Origin: an uncultured Tenacibaculum sp. | GTDB taxonomy: Bacteria; Bacteroidota; Bacteroidia; Flavobacteriales; Flavobacteriaceae | Direction of reading: 5' to 3' | Assembly: GCF_947502995.1 (NCBI RefSeq) | Contig: NZ_CANNBW010000005.1 | Coordinates: 1 to 64,000, forward strand | DNA length: 64,000 bases | Shown here: piece after piece, positions 21,162-29,532 of the stretch | How the letters are laid out: every line of letters begins with the position of its first letter | How positions within the stretch are numbered: position 1 is the stretch's first letter | The notes under the pieces: model-generated | The model's input: the letters and a program-made list of their open reading frames with translations, nothing else | Database searches by the model: none | What the model was told of the DNA's origin: nothing | Made by a program: the position numbers and the translations under genes

Positions 21162-21183
21162 AATAATACTAATTAAGATTTTG

Positions 21184-21266
21184 TGGGGAGAGCAGGATTC
21201 GAACCTGCGAAGTCGAAAGACAACGGAGTTACAGTCCGTCCCATTTGGCCGCTCTGGAATCTCCCC
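21184..21266 (-). tRNA. trnY: tRNA-Tyr (GTA)
   Basis: 83-nt class II tRNA with a long variable arm: acceptor GGGGAGA / TCTCCCC, anticodon GTA in CTGTAAC, T-arm GGTTCGAATCC, discriminator A. Confidence 0.95.
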
Positions 21267-21308
21267 TTTAAATCTTATCAATATTTTAATGAACTTTTGT
21301 TTTTTTTG

Positions 21309-21382
21309 AGCCGATAGAGGGACTCGAACCCACGACCTGCTGATTACAAATCAGCTGCTCTAGCCAGCTGAGCTATATCGGC
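21309..21382 (-). tRNA. trnT: tRNA-Thr (TGT)
   Basis: 74-nt cloverleaf: acceptor GCCGATA / TATCGGC, anticodon TGT in TTTGTAA, T-arm GGGTTCGAGTCCC, discriminator T. First gene of the four-tRNA plus tuf transcript. Confidence 0.95.
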
Positions 21383-21390
21383 TTTTTGTT

Positions 21391-21419
21391 TAAAAAAACA
21401 ATCCGTTATTTCTAACGGA
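21391..21419 (-). terminator. Hairpin between hpf and the tRNA cluster
   Basis: TCCGTT / AACGGA stem followed on the minus strand by a run of seven T. It lies directly downstream of the TAAATTTG box, so it may end hpf transcripts while sitting at the very start of the tRNA transcript. Confidence 0.6.
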
Positions 21420-21422
21420 CTG

Positions 21423-21430
21423 CAAATTTA
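21423..21430 (-). promoter_or_regulatory. Candidate -7 promoter box of the tRNA-tuf transcript
   Basis: TAAATTTG on the minus strand, an exact TAnnTTTG, followed by CAGTCCG. The same TTTGCAGTCCG string occurs in the rpsU promoter, supporting the call. No good -33 TTG is visible. Confidence 0.55.
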
Positions 21431-21480
21431 AAAAGTAATTTTGAATTTATAAAACTTTTTGCATTTTTTTTATAAACTTT

Positions 21481-21789
21481 TTATAGTACCAAAGATACTC
21501 TTTTTTTTTCTTTTGACTTTCTTAACTGTCTTTTTAATGATTCAACCCCAAGACTGACACCCTCTTCAAAGGTTTTATTCATTTTTTTTACGATTAATTC
21601 GTTGCCTGGAATATTTATTTTAATCTCTGTAAATTTATTTTCTTTATCACTAGTTTTTTGAACTTTCAAGAAAACTTCCGCATCAACTATCTTATCGTGG
21701 AACTTTTCTAAACCTCCCACTTTCTTCTGAATGAAATTAACTAAATCTCCATCTACTTTAAAATTTACGGATTGCGTGAATACCTTCAT
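21481..21789 (-). CDS. hpf: Ribosome hibernation-promoting factor (short HPF/RaiA type)
   Basis: 102 residues with the sigma-54 modulation/S30EA fold (KVFTQSVNFKVDGDLVNFIQ at the start, KINIPGNELIVKKMNKTFEEGV, basic C-terminus RQLRKSKEKKR). Length corresponds to short HPF or YfiA, without the C-terminal dimerisation domain of long HPF. Members bind the 30S decoding region and silence ribosomes in stationary phase. It lies five bases after xerC, so is co-transcribed with it. Confidence 0.9.
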   Translation of the reverse strand: MKVFTQSVNFKVDGDLVNFIQKKVGGLEKFHDKIVDAEVFLKVQKTSDKENKFTEIKINIPGNELIVKKMNKTFEEGVSLGVESLKRQLRKSKEKKRVSLVL

Positions 21790-21794
21790 AATCT

Positions 21795-22682
21795 TCAGTC
21801 TTTTTTTTTGCTCCTAGGATGAGCTTTGTTAAACACTTGTTTTAATTGTTCCAAGTTATTATGAGTATAAACTTGGGTTGAGGCTAAACTAGAATGTCCT
21901 AGTAATTCTTTAACCGAATTCAAATCCGCACCTTGATTGAGTAATTGTGTAGCAAAAGTGTGCCTAAGGATGTGCGGACTTTTTTTAGTCTTTGTCGAGA
22001 CCTTACTAAAGTAGCGATTTATTACTCGATAAACAAGTGTTTCATAAATTTTATTTCCTTTCTCAGTAACAAATAAGTACTCATTATTTATATTCATTTC
22101 AGCTCTAGCAATTATATATTTTCTTATCGTTTGAATTACTGTAGCTAACAAAGGAACTATTCTTTCTTTGTTTCTTTTTCCTAAAATTTTAATCGTACCA
22201 GAACTAAAGTTAACATCTGATACTTTAATATTAATTAATTCTATTCTCCTCATACCTGTTGAATAAAATAATTCTACTATCAACTTATTTCTTAGAGAAA
22301 CAAAATCTTCATCTTTTAATTCTTCAAAAACATTCTGCATTTCTTTTATTGAAAAGGGAACTTCATTCTTCTTCTGTACTTTTAATGATTTATGTTTAGA
22401 AAGAGGGTTGGCTGTGATTACATCTATTTTTTGAAGGAACTTATAAAATGTTTTTAAACTACTAACTTTTCTATTTATAGTTTTATTTGAAACACCTCGA
22501 TCTACTAAAGAAACAATCCAACTTCTTATTTGATTATAATGAATAGATTCTAAATCAATTTGATCAAATTCTACTTCACAAAAATCTTTAAATGCTGTTA
22601 AATCTGTTTTATATGCTAAAACAGTATGAGGTGAATATTTTTTTTCAAGAGACAAATAATCTAAAAAAGAATCAATAAACAT
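21795..22682 (-). CDS. xerC: Tyrosine recombinase XerC-like
   Basis: 295 residues: N-terminal SAM-like core-binding domain (MFIDSFLDYLSLEKKYSPHTVLAYKTDL) and C-terminal catalytic domain with the tyrosine recombinase residues in STGMRR (Arg), SPHILRHTFAT (His-x-x-Arg), LGHSS (His) and STQVYTH (nucleophilic Tyr). The position between rpsU and hpf and family resemblance indicate the chromosomal dimer-resolution recombinase, not a mobile element; no att-like repeats flank it. Confidence 0.92.
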   Translation of the reverse strand: MFIDSFLDYLSLEKKYSPHTVLAYKTDLTAFKDFCEVEFDQIDLESIHYNQIRSWIVSLVDRGVSNKTINRKVSSLKTFYKFLQKIDVITANPLSKHKSLKVQKKNEVPFSIKEMQNVFEELKDEDFVSLRNKLIVELFYSTGMRRIELINIKVSDVNFSSGTIKILGKRNKERIVPLLATVIQTIRKYIIARAEMNINNEYLFVTEKGNKIYETLVYRVINRYFSKVSTKTKKSPHILRHTFATQLLNQGADLNSVKELLGHSSLASTQVYTHNNLEQLKQVFNKAHPRSKKKD

Positions 22683-22711
22683 AAACCAACTTCAATTTTG
22701 AATAATATTAA

Positions 22712-22745
22712 TAAAAAAATAAGCCCACACAAAATGTATGGGCTT
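22712..22745 (-). terminator. Terminator after rpsU
   Basis: AAGCCCACAC / GTATGGGCTT stem with a five-base loop, followed on the minus strand by a T-run. Located between rpsU and xerC. Confidence 0.75.
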
Positions 22746-22769
22746 AAATTCTTATTGTAAAAAATTGGT

Positions 22770-22967
22770 TTAACCAATTTCTTCTTGTGTTCTTAATCTT
22801 TGGATGTAAGAAGCTTTAATCTTTTGAGCTCTTTTAGCAACAGATGGTTTTGTATACTGTTTACGAGCACGTAAGTTTCTCATTGTTTTCGTACGATCGA
22901 ATTTACGCTTATAACGTTTTAAAGCTCTATCGATATTCTCACCTTCTTTAACTGGAATAATTAACAT
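22770..22967 (-). CDS. rpsU: 30S ribosomal protein S21
   Basis: 65 residues (LIIPVKEGENIDRALKRYKR, then a basic helix FDRTKTMRNLRARKQYTKPS), the Bacteroidota form of bS21. Exceptionally for this window it has a perfect Shine-Dalgarno sequence AGGAGGT (22982-22976) eight bases before the ATG. In Flavobacterium, bS21 helps sequester the anti-Shine-Dalgarno end of 16S rRNA, and the rpsU message with its strong Shine-Dalgarno is thought to be favoured by ribosomes lacking bS21, giving autoregulation; the arrangement seen here fits that. Confidence 0.96.
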   Translation of the reverse strand: MLIIPVKEGENIDRALKRYKRKFDRTKTMRNLRARKQYTKPSVAKRAQKIKASYIQRLRTQEEIG

Positions 22968-22975
22968 GTTTTTGC

Positions 22976-22982
22976 ACCTCCT
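22976..22982 (-). promoter_or_regulatory. Strong Shine-Dalgarno sequence of rpsU
   Basis: AGGAGGT with eight bases to the start codon; the longer GAGAGGAGGTG context extends possible pairing with the 16S rRNA 3' end. None of the other genes I inspected at their starts in this window shows a comparable site. Confidence 0.85.
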
Positions 22983-23065
22983 CTCATACGTATCTTTTAT
23001 ATTTTTATATTCAAAATCAACAACTTAACTGATTTCAAAAATTATATTCTTATTTTTTCGGACTG

Positions 23066-23095
23066 CAAAGATACATATTAAATTATATATTCCAA
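23066..23095 (-). promoter_or_regulatory. Promoter of rpsU
   Basis: On the minus strand TTG (23095-23093), 19 bases, then TATCTTTG (23073-23066): an exact match to the Bacteroidota primary sigma factor promoter TTG-N19-TAnnTTTG. Predicted leader is about 90 nt. Confidence 0.8.
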
Positions 23096-23107
23096 TTAAT
23101 CAACCGT

Positions 23108-24493
23108 TTATTTTGGAGACCAAACAGTATAACTTTTAGGTGGTGCTTGGATCTTAACCCATTTGCCTCCTTGAGTTACTGGCTGCCAGCTTGAATTACC
23201 TGTGTAATCTTTTATTCTTGTATTAGACCAATTTGTTTCTATCCATCGTTCTTTCCAAGAATTAGAGTTATTTATGTAAACAACTAAACCTGCATTATTA
23301 TATCCATTTCTTCTTGCTACGTATTCATCATTATCTACATAAAGAATTGATGTACTACCTCCAGCTAGATTATTATGAATCCATATTAAGTTATTTAATT
23401 TAGTTTTACTTAACCACTCTTCATAATCTCTATAAAAAATAGTAGGATAACCTTCATGTGTTAAAATGTAAGCATAAGCTAAAAGTTTACCATTAAATAT
23501 TTCATCTGTATCATGATTAGCTACAAACGTAACTGCTTTACTAGAATTTCTTTTCCAAAGCATATCATCATTCAATCTATTTAAATTATTTCCTTGAAAT
23601 GCGTCTCTCATTCTATAATAACAAGCAAAATCGAAAGCAGAAACTTGAGCTTCACCAGACCACCAATCTAAAGTTCCGGCATTACCATCCCAATATTCAC
23701 CTACAGAAAAACCACCTACTGCATTTTTCCATTCTCTTACTACCCAAGGCTCAAAACCTTTTACATAATCGAATCTCCAACCATCAAATCCCATAACGTT
23801 CTTATAATATTTAGCTACACTATTAGATCTTTTCCATAACCAATCTTGAACATAAGGCTGACAATGACTCAAATCTGGAAAACCTCCAAACACTCCTGAA
23901 TCACTATTACAATTAGCATTTGGATGAAAATCACTGTTACTTCTAAAAAACTTTCCTGACTTTGGATTAAAATCAGTGTAATAAGGTGTACCTGTATATG
24001 GATTATCTTCTAACTCTCCTCCACTATTATGATTGATTACAATATCAGCAATTACACTTAATTTTGCATTATGTGCTTCACTAATTAAACTTTGAAGTTC
24101 TGACTTTGAACCGAAGCGTGTTTCCACACTCCCCATTTGATCGTATTCTCCAAAATCATAATAATCAAATGGATCATATCCCATAGAAAAAGCTCCGTTT
24201 TGGGCTTTAGACACAGGAGGTAACCAGATAGCATCGATTCCGGCATCGCTCCAACTTTGAACTTTACTTTCTACTTTTTCCCACCAAGTACCGCCAGCAG
24301 GAACATCCCAATAAAAAGCTTGCATCATAACTCCTGTTCCAATTTGTTTTAAACCTTGCCTTGCAACTAAAGAGTTTTCGTTTTCATTTAATTTTGAAGT
24401 TTCACCTTCAATTGATGTTACTCCAACTTCGTTATTGGAGCAAGAGTAATTGATAAATAATATAATTATCAAAAATTTAAAAAGGGTTTTCAT
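23108..24493 (-). CDS. Secreted lipoprotein alpha-amylase (GH13)
   Basis: 461 residues. Lipoprotein signal peptide with a lipobox-like NYSC (Cys 18), so probably membrane anchored. The (beta/alpha)8 barrel shows the GH13 regions: I DIVINHNSG, II GWRFDYVKG with the Asp nucleophile, III GEYWDG with the general acid Glu, IV FVANHDTDE with the third Asp. It resembles the plant/archaeal-type amylase subfamily with a short C-terminal beta domain (IKDYTGNSSWQPVTQGGKWV). Expected to hydrolyse alpha-1,4-glucans. No susC/susD pair is next to it, so it stands alone. A palindrome upstream may be its operator. Confidence 0.92.
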   Translation of the reverse strand: MKTLFKFLIIILFINYSCSNNEVGVTSIEGETSKLNENENSLVARQGLKQIGTGVMMQAFYWDVPAGGTWWEKVESKVQSWSDAGIDAIWLPPVSKAQNGAFSMGYDPFDYYDFGEYDQMGSVETRFGSKSELQSLISEAHNAKLSVIADIVINHNSGGELEDNPYTGTPYYTDFNPKSGKFFRSNSDFHPNANCNSDSGVFGGFPDLSHCQPYVQDWLWKRSNSVAKYYKNVMGFDGWRFDYVKGFEPWVVREWKNAVGGFSVGEYWDGNAGTLDWWSGEAQVSAFDFACYYRMRDAFQGNNLNRLNDDMLWKRNSSKAVTFVANHDTDEIFNGKLLAYAYILTHEGYPTIFYRDYEEWLSKTKLNNLIWIHNNLAGGSTSILYVDNDEYVARRNGYNNAGLVVYINNSNSWKERWIETNWSNTRIKDYTGNSSWQPVTQGGKWVKIQAPPKSYTVWSPK

Positions 24494-24561
24494 TTTGAAT
24501 AGGTTTATTTGTTTTTTTCAAGTTATTTAATGAAAACCAAACTACGAAATCGGTGTAGATG

Positions 24562-24575
24562 CGAAATCGATTTCG
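24562..24575. promoter_or_regulatory. Palindromic candidate operator upstream of the alpha-amylase gene
   Basis: CGAAATCGATTTCG is a perfect 14-bp palindrome about 70 bases upstream of the amylase start; the half CGAAATCG also occurs at 24545-24552. The central CG and symmetry resemble LacI-family operators, which often control sugar genes; the regulator is not in the window. Confidence 0.45.
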
Positions 24576-24642
24576 TGTTAATAAATTGAACAATTAATAA
24601 TAGATAGGCGCTAAAAAAACAATTTTATCGAAAATTAATCAT

Positions 24643-24672
24643 AAAAAAAGAGGATGTGTAAACATCCTCTTC
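24643..24672 (-). terminator. Terminator after the acyl-CoA dehydrogenase gene
   Basis: AAGAGGATGT / ACATCCTCTT stem with a GTAA loop and a T-run on the minus strand. Confidence 0.8.
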
Positions 24673-24695
24673 TATATATATTAAAGTCAACAAAA

Positions 24696-25853
24696 TTATG
24701 TTGCTGGCTTATATTCTTTCTTGTCAATAATCATTTTTGCAATAATTTCTTTTAAGATTTCAGAAGTTCCACCTCCAATAGGTCCTAACCTACTATCTCT
24801 AAACATTCTTGCTAAAGGATAATCTTCCATATAACCATAACCACCTAACAGTTGTAGCGCATCATAAATTACTTCATCTGCAATTTTTGTAGATAATAAT
24901 TTACTCATACTCGCTTCTTTTACTACATAAGTACCGTCATTTAATCTTTTAGTAATAGAGTAATTATATTCTTTACACATATCAACTTTAGATGCCATTT
25001 CTGCAACTTTATGTCTTAATGCCTGAAATTCATTAATTTTTTTACCAAAAGCTTCACGTTCATTCATATACTCTAATGCATATTCTAAAGCATAATCTGC
25101 TCTTGCATGAGCATTAACTCCCATAATTAATCGTTCTAACGCAAAATGCTGCATGATGTAAGGAAAACCTTTTCCTTCTTCACCCATTAAGTTTTCTTTA
25201 GGAATAACTACATTATCGAAAGCTATTTCACCAGTGTCTGATGCTCTCCATCCTAATTTATTTAATTTCGTAGATGAAACCCCTTTTGTATCTCTATCTA
25301 CAAGGAAAATGCTCATTCCTTTATATTTGTCATCAGGATTAGTTTTGGCAGCAACTATTAGATAATCTGAATAAACTCCATTCGTGATAAATGTTTTAGA
25401 ACCATTTAAAACATAATTATCACCATCTTTCACTGCGCTAGTTCTCATACCTGCAACATCACTTCCTCCAAAAGGTTCTGTGATACATAAACAACCTATT
25501 TTTTTTCCTTCTATACTTGGAGTTAAATATTCTGTTTTTATTCTATGATCACCTTCTTTTTTAAGATGTGTCATTGCTAAATAAGCATGAGCCCACATAG
25601 CAGCTGCGAAACCACCAGAATTAATTCTTTGTAATTCTTCTAAAAATATAATTGTATAAAATAAATCAAGATCTAATCCGCCATACTCTTCAGGTTGATA
25701 CAAACCGAAATATCCCATCTCACCAAATTTTTCCCAAATAAAGCGATCTATAGTACCGGTTTCCTCCCATTTTTCTATATGAGGAACTACTTCTTTCTGT
25801 AAAAAGTCTCTGAAACTTTTACGAAATGATTCATGTTCTTCAGTAAAATACAT
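24696..25853 (-). CDS. Acyl-CoA dehydrogenase family protein
   Basis: 385 residues covering the whole family fold: N-terminal helices, the beta-domain with CITEPFGGSD and GSKTFITNG, and the C-terminal four-helix domain (QALRHKVAEMASKVD, QLLGGYGYMEDYPLARMFRD). Near the end it reads GGGTSEI where short- and medium-chain enzymes have YEGTxxI with the catalytic glutamate, so the base must be elsewhere, as in long-chain and isovaleryl-CoA enzymes. It oxidises an acyl-CoA with FAD; substrate is unknown. It stands immediately before a DNA-binding-type HhH gene with no functional link visible. Confidence 0.9.
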   Translation of the reverse strand: MYFTEEHESFRKSFRDFLQKEVVPHIEKWEETGTIDRFIWEKFGEMGYFGLYQPEEYGGLDLDLFYTIIFLEELQRINSGGFAAAMWAHAYLAMTHLKKEGDHRIKTEYLTPSIEGKKIGCLCITEPFGGSDVAGMRTSAVKDGDNYVLNGSKTFITNGVYSDYLIVAAKTNPDDKYKGMSIFLVDRDTKGVSSTKLNKLGWRASDTGEIAFDNVVIPKENLMGEEGKGFPYIMQHFALERLIMGVNAHARADYALEYALEYMNEREAFGKKINEFQALRHKVAEMASKVDMCKEYNYSITKRLNDGTYVVKEASMSKLLSTKIADEVIYDALQLLGGYGYMEDYPLARMFRDSRLGPIGGGTSEILKEIIAKMIIDKKEYKPAT

Positions 25854-25887
25854 ACTGTAAATAAGTTTTAATTAAGTTTGTTGTTTG

Positions 25888-26784
25888 TTATTCTGCTTTC
25901 AAATATAAGACTATTCTGTCGTATTTGTTTTGAGGGAAATCTTTAATATTTCTTAATTCTTTTATATCTTGAAGTTCAGCAACCTCGTCTCGATAATCAA
26001 AAATCTTCTTGCACAAGTTATAATCTATATAAGGTAAATTGAGTATTTCCTTAAAAGACGCAGTGTTAACATTGATTTTCTCAATGTTAGGTTTTTCTTT
26101 AATTATAAAAGTTTTTAATATTTCATCAGCAAGTTCTTTTTCTAAACCCCAAATTTCATAAAGTTGATCTTTAAAACTAAATCCTTTTAATTTAGAACGA
26201 TACTTAATAATTCTTTTAGAAATTACTTCTCCTACTCCATTTACAATAGTAAAATCATTAACATTAGCTTTATTGATATCGTTTGTAGAAATCTCTTTCT
26301 CTGCAGTCTCATTATCTTCAACAATAACAGATGTAGTTAAAGTTTGTTTTGATTTGTGTTTTTGCTTTTTAACAACCCAATCTGGAAATTTAAAGTATGG
26401 TGAAATTACATTTAATAGACTATCAGAAACTTTAGTAACACTTTGAAATTCTGATGCAGAATTCACAAACTTATTCTGTTTACGAAATGCATGTAATCTA
26501 TCAATTTCTTGTAAAGACATACCTAATTTTTCTCCTTTAAAATCTGAGATATAATTTGGATTAAACGGATAGATTTTATTAAGTCTCTCTTCTTTTTCTT
26601 TTCTTAAACTATCTATTTCTGACTGTAACCTTACTATCTCTTCTGTATTTATTGGAAGTTCTGATTCAGGAGAGACATCAATAAAAAAGTATAATAATTG
26701 AAATAATATGATTAATAAAGCCAAAAATAAAATCCCATTTCTTTGGCTTTTAGAATACCAGAAATGGGATTTGAAATTTTTCAT
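25888..26784 (-). CDS. Helix-hairpin-helix protein with N-terminal membrane anchor (ComEA-like)
   Basis: 298 residues. One membrane helix at about 16-35 (GILFLALLIILFQLLYFFID), a charged linker, then three ComEA-like HhH units: about 75-130, 165-225 (NDINKANVNDFTIVNGVGEVISKRI) and 235-298 (INVNTASFKEILNLPYID). HhH units bind the DNA backbone without sequence specificity; membrane-tethered forms act in DNA uptake. Whether this protein does so is inferred. It begins 16 bases after the symporter stop codon, suggesting co-transcription with it. Confidence 0.8.
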   Translation of the reverse strand: MKNFKSHFWYSKSQRNGILFLALLIILFQLLYFFIDVSPESELPINTEEIVRLQSEIDSLRKEKEERLNKIYPFNPNYISDFKGEKLGMSLQEIDRLHAFRKQNKFVNSASEFQSVTKVSDSLLNVISPYFKFPDWVVKKQKHKSKQTLTTSVIVEDNETAEKEISTNDINKANVNDFTIVNGVGEVISKRIIKYRSKLKGFSFKDQLYEIWGLEKELADEILKTFIIKEKPNIEKINVNTASFKEILNLPYIDYNLCKKIFDYRDEVAELQDIKELRNIKDFPQNKYDRIVLYLKAE

Positions 26785-26800
26785 ATGATAATTTTATTCA

Positions 26801-28399
26801 CTATCCTTTGATAGCGTCTAAATATCTTTTTAATTGTTTCTTAACAACAGGCATTAAGAAATATAATCCTACCATATTAGGGAATACCATTGCAAAGATC
26901 ATTGCATCTGAGAATGCCCAAATAGATCCCATACTTGCAGCTGCTCCAATTACTACGAAAGTTAAGAATAAAACCTTGTATGTTAAATCAGCTTTCTTTC
27001 CCCTACCAAATAAGAATTTCCAAGATTGTAATCCATAGTAAGACCAAGAAATCATAGTTGATACAGCAAATAATACTACTGCGACAGTTAAGAAAACATT
27101 AGAATAAGGAATATATTCTGCGAAAGCTTTAGATGTAATCCCTGCACCTTCATAGGCTACTCCATCAATTAATACAGCTCCAGTTCCATCTCCTCCATAT
27201 TCGAATACTCCACCTGTATTAAATATAATAATTACTAAAGCAGTCATTGTACAAATTACAACCGTATCAATAAATGGTTCTAATAATGCTACTAAACCTT
27301 CAGATGCAGAATATTTAGTTTTTACTGCAGAGTGTGCAATAGAAGCTGAACCTGCTCCTGCTTCATTTGAGAAAGCCGCTCTTTTAAATCCTTGCAATAA
27401 AACTCCTATAAAACCTCCAACTGCTATAGATTTAGGACTGAATGCTTCGCTAAAAATCAATCCAAACGCATCATCAACTAAAGAGAAGTTACTAAAAATA
27501 ATATATAAACATGCAAGAATATAAACTACAGCCATAAGAGGAACAACTTTTTCTGTTACAGTAGCAATACGTTTAATACCTCCAATAATAATGATACCAA
27601 CAACAAAAGCTAATACTAAACCAATAATTGCTCCTGCACTAGTACTCTGTAATCCTAATAAATCTTTAATTACTACTGTTGCTTGATTCGATTGTGCGGC
27701 ATTACCTCCACCAAAAGAACCTCCAATACAGAAAATCGCAAATAATACAGCTGAAATTTTACCTAACATTTCAAAACCTCTCTCTTTTAAACCTTTCGAA
27801 AGGTAATACATAGGTCCTCCGTAAACAGTACCTTCTTCATCTACATCTCTATACTGTACACCTAAAGTACATTCAACAAACTTTGTTGACATTCCTAACA
27901 AACCACAAACGATCATCCAAAATGTAGCACCTGGACCACCCAAAGCGATTGCTAATGCAACACCAGCAATATTTCCATTACCCACAGTTCCTGATACTGC
28001 AGTTGCTAGAGCTTGGAAGTGAGTTACCTCTCCTTCTTTACTTTCATCTCTAATCGTTTCTATAGAATCTCCTCCTGGAGTTGAATCACCATAAGCTGTT
28101 TCAACCACAGCTTTATCTAAATCGTCATATTTTCCTCTTACTACATTTATAGAAGTTAGAAAGTGACGAATATTTGGAAAACCAAAATAAATTGTAAAAA
28201 ACGCTGCACTAAAAACTAATAGTACTAATACGAATGGAATATTAGGATCTTTCCAAACAGGAAAGAAAATTACTTCACTAAAGAAATTAGAAATTGGTTG
28301 AAACGCCTCATCTATTTTTTGATCTAAACCTTTCTCCTGGGCGAAAGTTAGCATCGGCATCAACCCCAATAGTAATGCCGTTAGTTTTTTATTCATCAT
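26801..28399 (-). CDS. Alanine or glycine:cation symporter family protein
   Basis: 532 residues with about ten to eleven membrane helices. The family signatures are clear: FQALATAVSGTVGNGNIAGVALAIALGGPGATFWM near residue 130-165 and the conserved AAFSNEAGAGSASIAHSA near 340. N-terminal MLTFAQ suggests a cleaved signal sequence, common in the Bacteroidota members. Imports alanine or glycine with Na+ (AGCS family, inner membrane). Confidence 0.93.
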   Translation of the reverse strand: MMNKKLTALLLGLMPMLTFAQEKGLDQKIDEAFQPISNFFSEVIFFPVWKDPNIPFVLVLLVFSAAFFTIYFGFPNIRHFLTSINVVRGKYDDLDKAVVETAYGDSTPGGDSIETIRDESKEGEVTHFQALATAVSGTVGNGNIAGVALAIALGGPGATFWMIVCGLLGMSTKFVECTLGVQYRDVDEEGTVYGGPMYYLSKGLKERGFEMLGKISAVLFAIFCIGGSFGGGNAAQSNQATVVIKDLLGLQSTSAGAIIGLVLAFVVGIIIIGGIKRIATVTEKVVPLMAVVYILACLYIIFSNFSLVDDAFGLIFSEAFSPKSIAVGGFIGVLLQGFKRAAFSNEAGAGSASIAHSAVKTKYSASEGLVALLEPFIDTVVICTMTALVIIIFNTGGVFEYGGDGTGAVLIDGVAYEGAGITSKAFAEYIPYSNVFLTVAVVLFAVSTMISWSYYGLQSWKFLFGRGKKADLTYKVLFLTFVVIGAAASMGSIWAFSDAMIFAMVFPNMVGLYFLMPVVKKQLKRYLDAIKG

Positions 28400-28527
28400 G
28401 TGTAAATAATAGTTTTGTTGAATTAGTAGCTCGCAATATCTTAAAAAACTGAACTTTTAACAAGTTTTTCTCGTTAAAACTATTTTTTATTGCTTTAATC
28501 AAAAAGAAATAATGATTTTTTTATGAG

Positions 28528-29532
28528 TTAAAATAGCGCTCTTAACTTATTAATTTGTTCAGGTCTTCCTAATACAATTAAATTCCCATCTGTTTCTAAC
28601 TTTAAAGAAGCATCTGGATTTATTATGTATTCGTTTTTTAAAGTTTTATAGCCTATTACAGTACAACCTGTTTTTTTTCTAAGATCTAAATCTAAGATTG
28701 TTTTATTTAAATATTCTTTAGGTAAATCATTTATAGCAATTTCTTCTAAGTTTGCTGTTGTATCGCCTTCAATTGTTAATCGATCTACAAATTCAATAAC
28801 ATCTGGAGTTACCACTAAAGAAGCCATATGTGCTCCTCCCAGTTTATCTGGCATTATTACATTATGAGCTCCTGCGATTTTCAGTTTACTATATGTAGTT
28901 TCTTTGGACGCTCTACTAATAATCTTACATTCTTTATTTAATTGACTTGCAGTTAAAACGACAAACAAATTATCTGCATCTGAAGGTAATGCTGTTATTA
29001 AATACTTCGCTTTTTTTATTCCTGCTTTAAGTAAAGTTTCGTCTGAAGTTGCATCTCCTTCTACATTTAAAACACGGTTTTCATCTAAATGTTTAATAAG
29101 CTCTTTATCTTTTTCAATAATAACAACCTTTCTCTTATAACTTTTTAGTTTTGCTAAAGCCTGCTTTCCATTTCTTCCAAAACCACAGACAATCGTATGC
29201 CCTTCTAATTGTTCAATTTGTTTTTGCACTCTTTTTATTTTTAGTTGTTGAAAAAAATCGCCACTTATTAAATATTCAGAAAAAGAAGATACTGCGTATC
29301 CAAAAGTAAATAAACTCGATAAAATTAAAAATGTGGTAAATACTTTTTCTTCTGTAGAAAATGGATGAACTTCTCCAAACCCAACAGTTGTAACTGTTAT
29401 TACAGTCATGTAGAAAGCATCGATGAAAGAATAATTAAAAAGGAATAAATATCCTAAAACTCCGATAGAGAAAATCAATCCTGTAAAAAAGAAAGCTTTA
29501 TAAAGACGAGATTTTAAAACTATTCGAATCAT
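28528..29532 (-). CDS. Two-helix potassium channel with TrkA-N/TrkA-C domains
   Basis: 334 residues. Two membrane helices (about 13-31 and 66-86) flank a pore loop with TVTTVGFGEV as selectivity filter, GFG in place of the commoner GYG. A Rossmann RCK domain follows (TIVCGFGRNGKQALAKL, NAD/nucleotide-binding glycines) and a TrkA-C domain at the C-terminus. This is the MthK/Kch-like architecture of ligand-gated bacterial K+ channels. Its start overlaps the preceding small gene by four bases, so the two are translationally linked. Confidence 0.9.
   Translation of the reverse strand: MIRIVLKSRLYKAFFFTGLIFSIGVLGYLFLFNYSFIDAFYMTVITVTTVGFGEVHPFSTEEKVFTTFLILSSLFTFGYAVSSFSEYLISGDFFQQLKIKRVQKQIEQLEGHTIVCGFGRNGKQALAKLKSYKRKVVIIEKDKELIKHLDENRVLNVEGDATSDETLLKAGIKKAKYLITALPSDADNLFVVLTASQLNKECKIISRASKETTYSKLKIAGAHNVIMPDKLGGAHMASLVVTPDVIEFVDRLTIEGDTTANLEEIAINDLPKEYLNKTILDLDLRKKTGCTVIGYKTLKNEYIINPDASLKLETDGNLIVLGRPEQINKLRALF

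Noticed and set aside
21060-21281. Minus-strand open frame of 73 codons
   Set aside because: It runs through tRNA-Gly and tRNA-Tyr.
21795-22682. Tyrosine recombinase as sign of an integrated element
   Set aside because: Sequence and context (rpsU, hpf) fit the housekeeping Xer protein; no flanking direct repeats at the nearby tRNA genes were found by eye.
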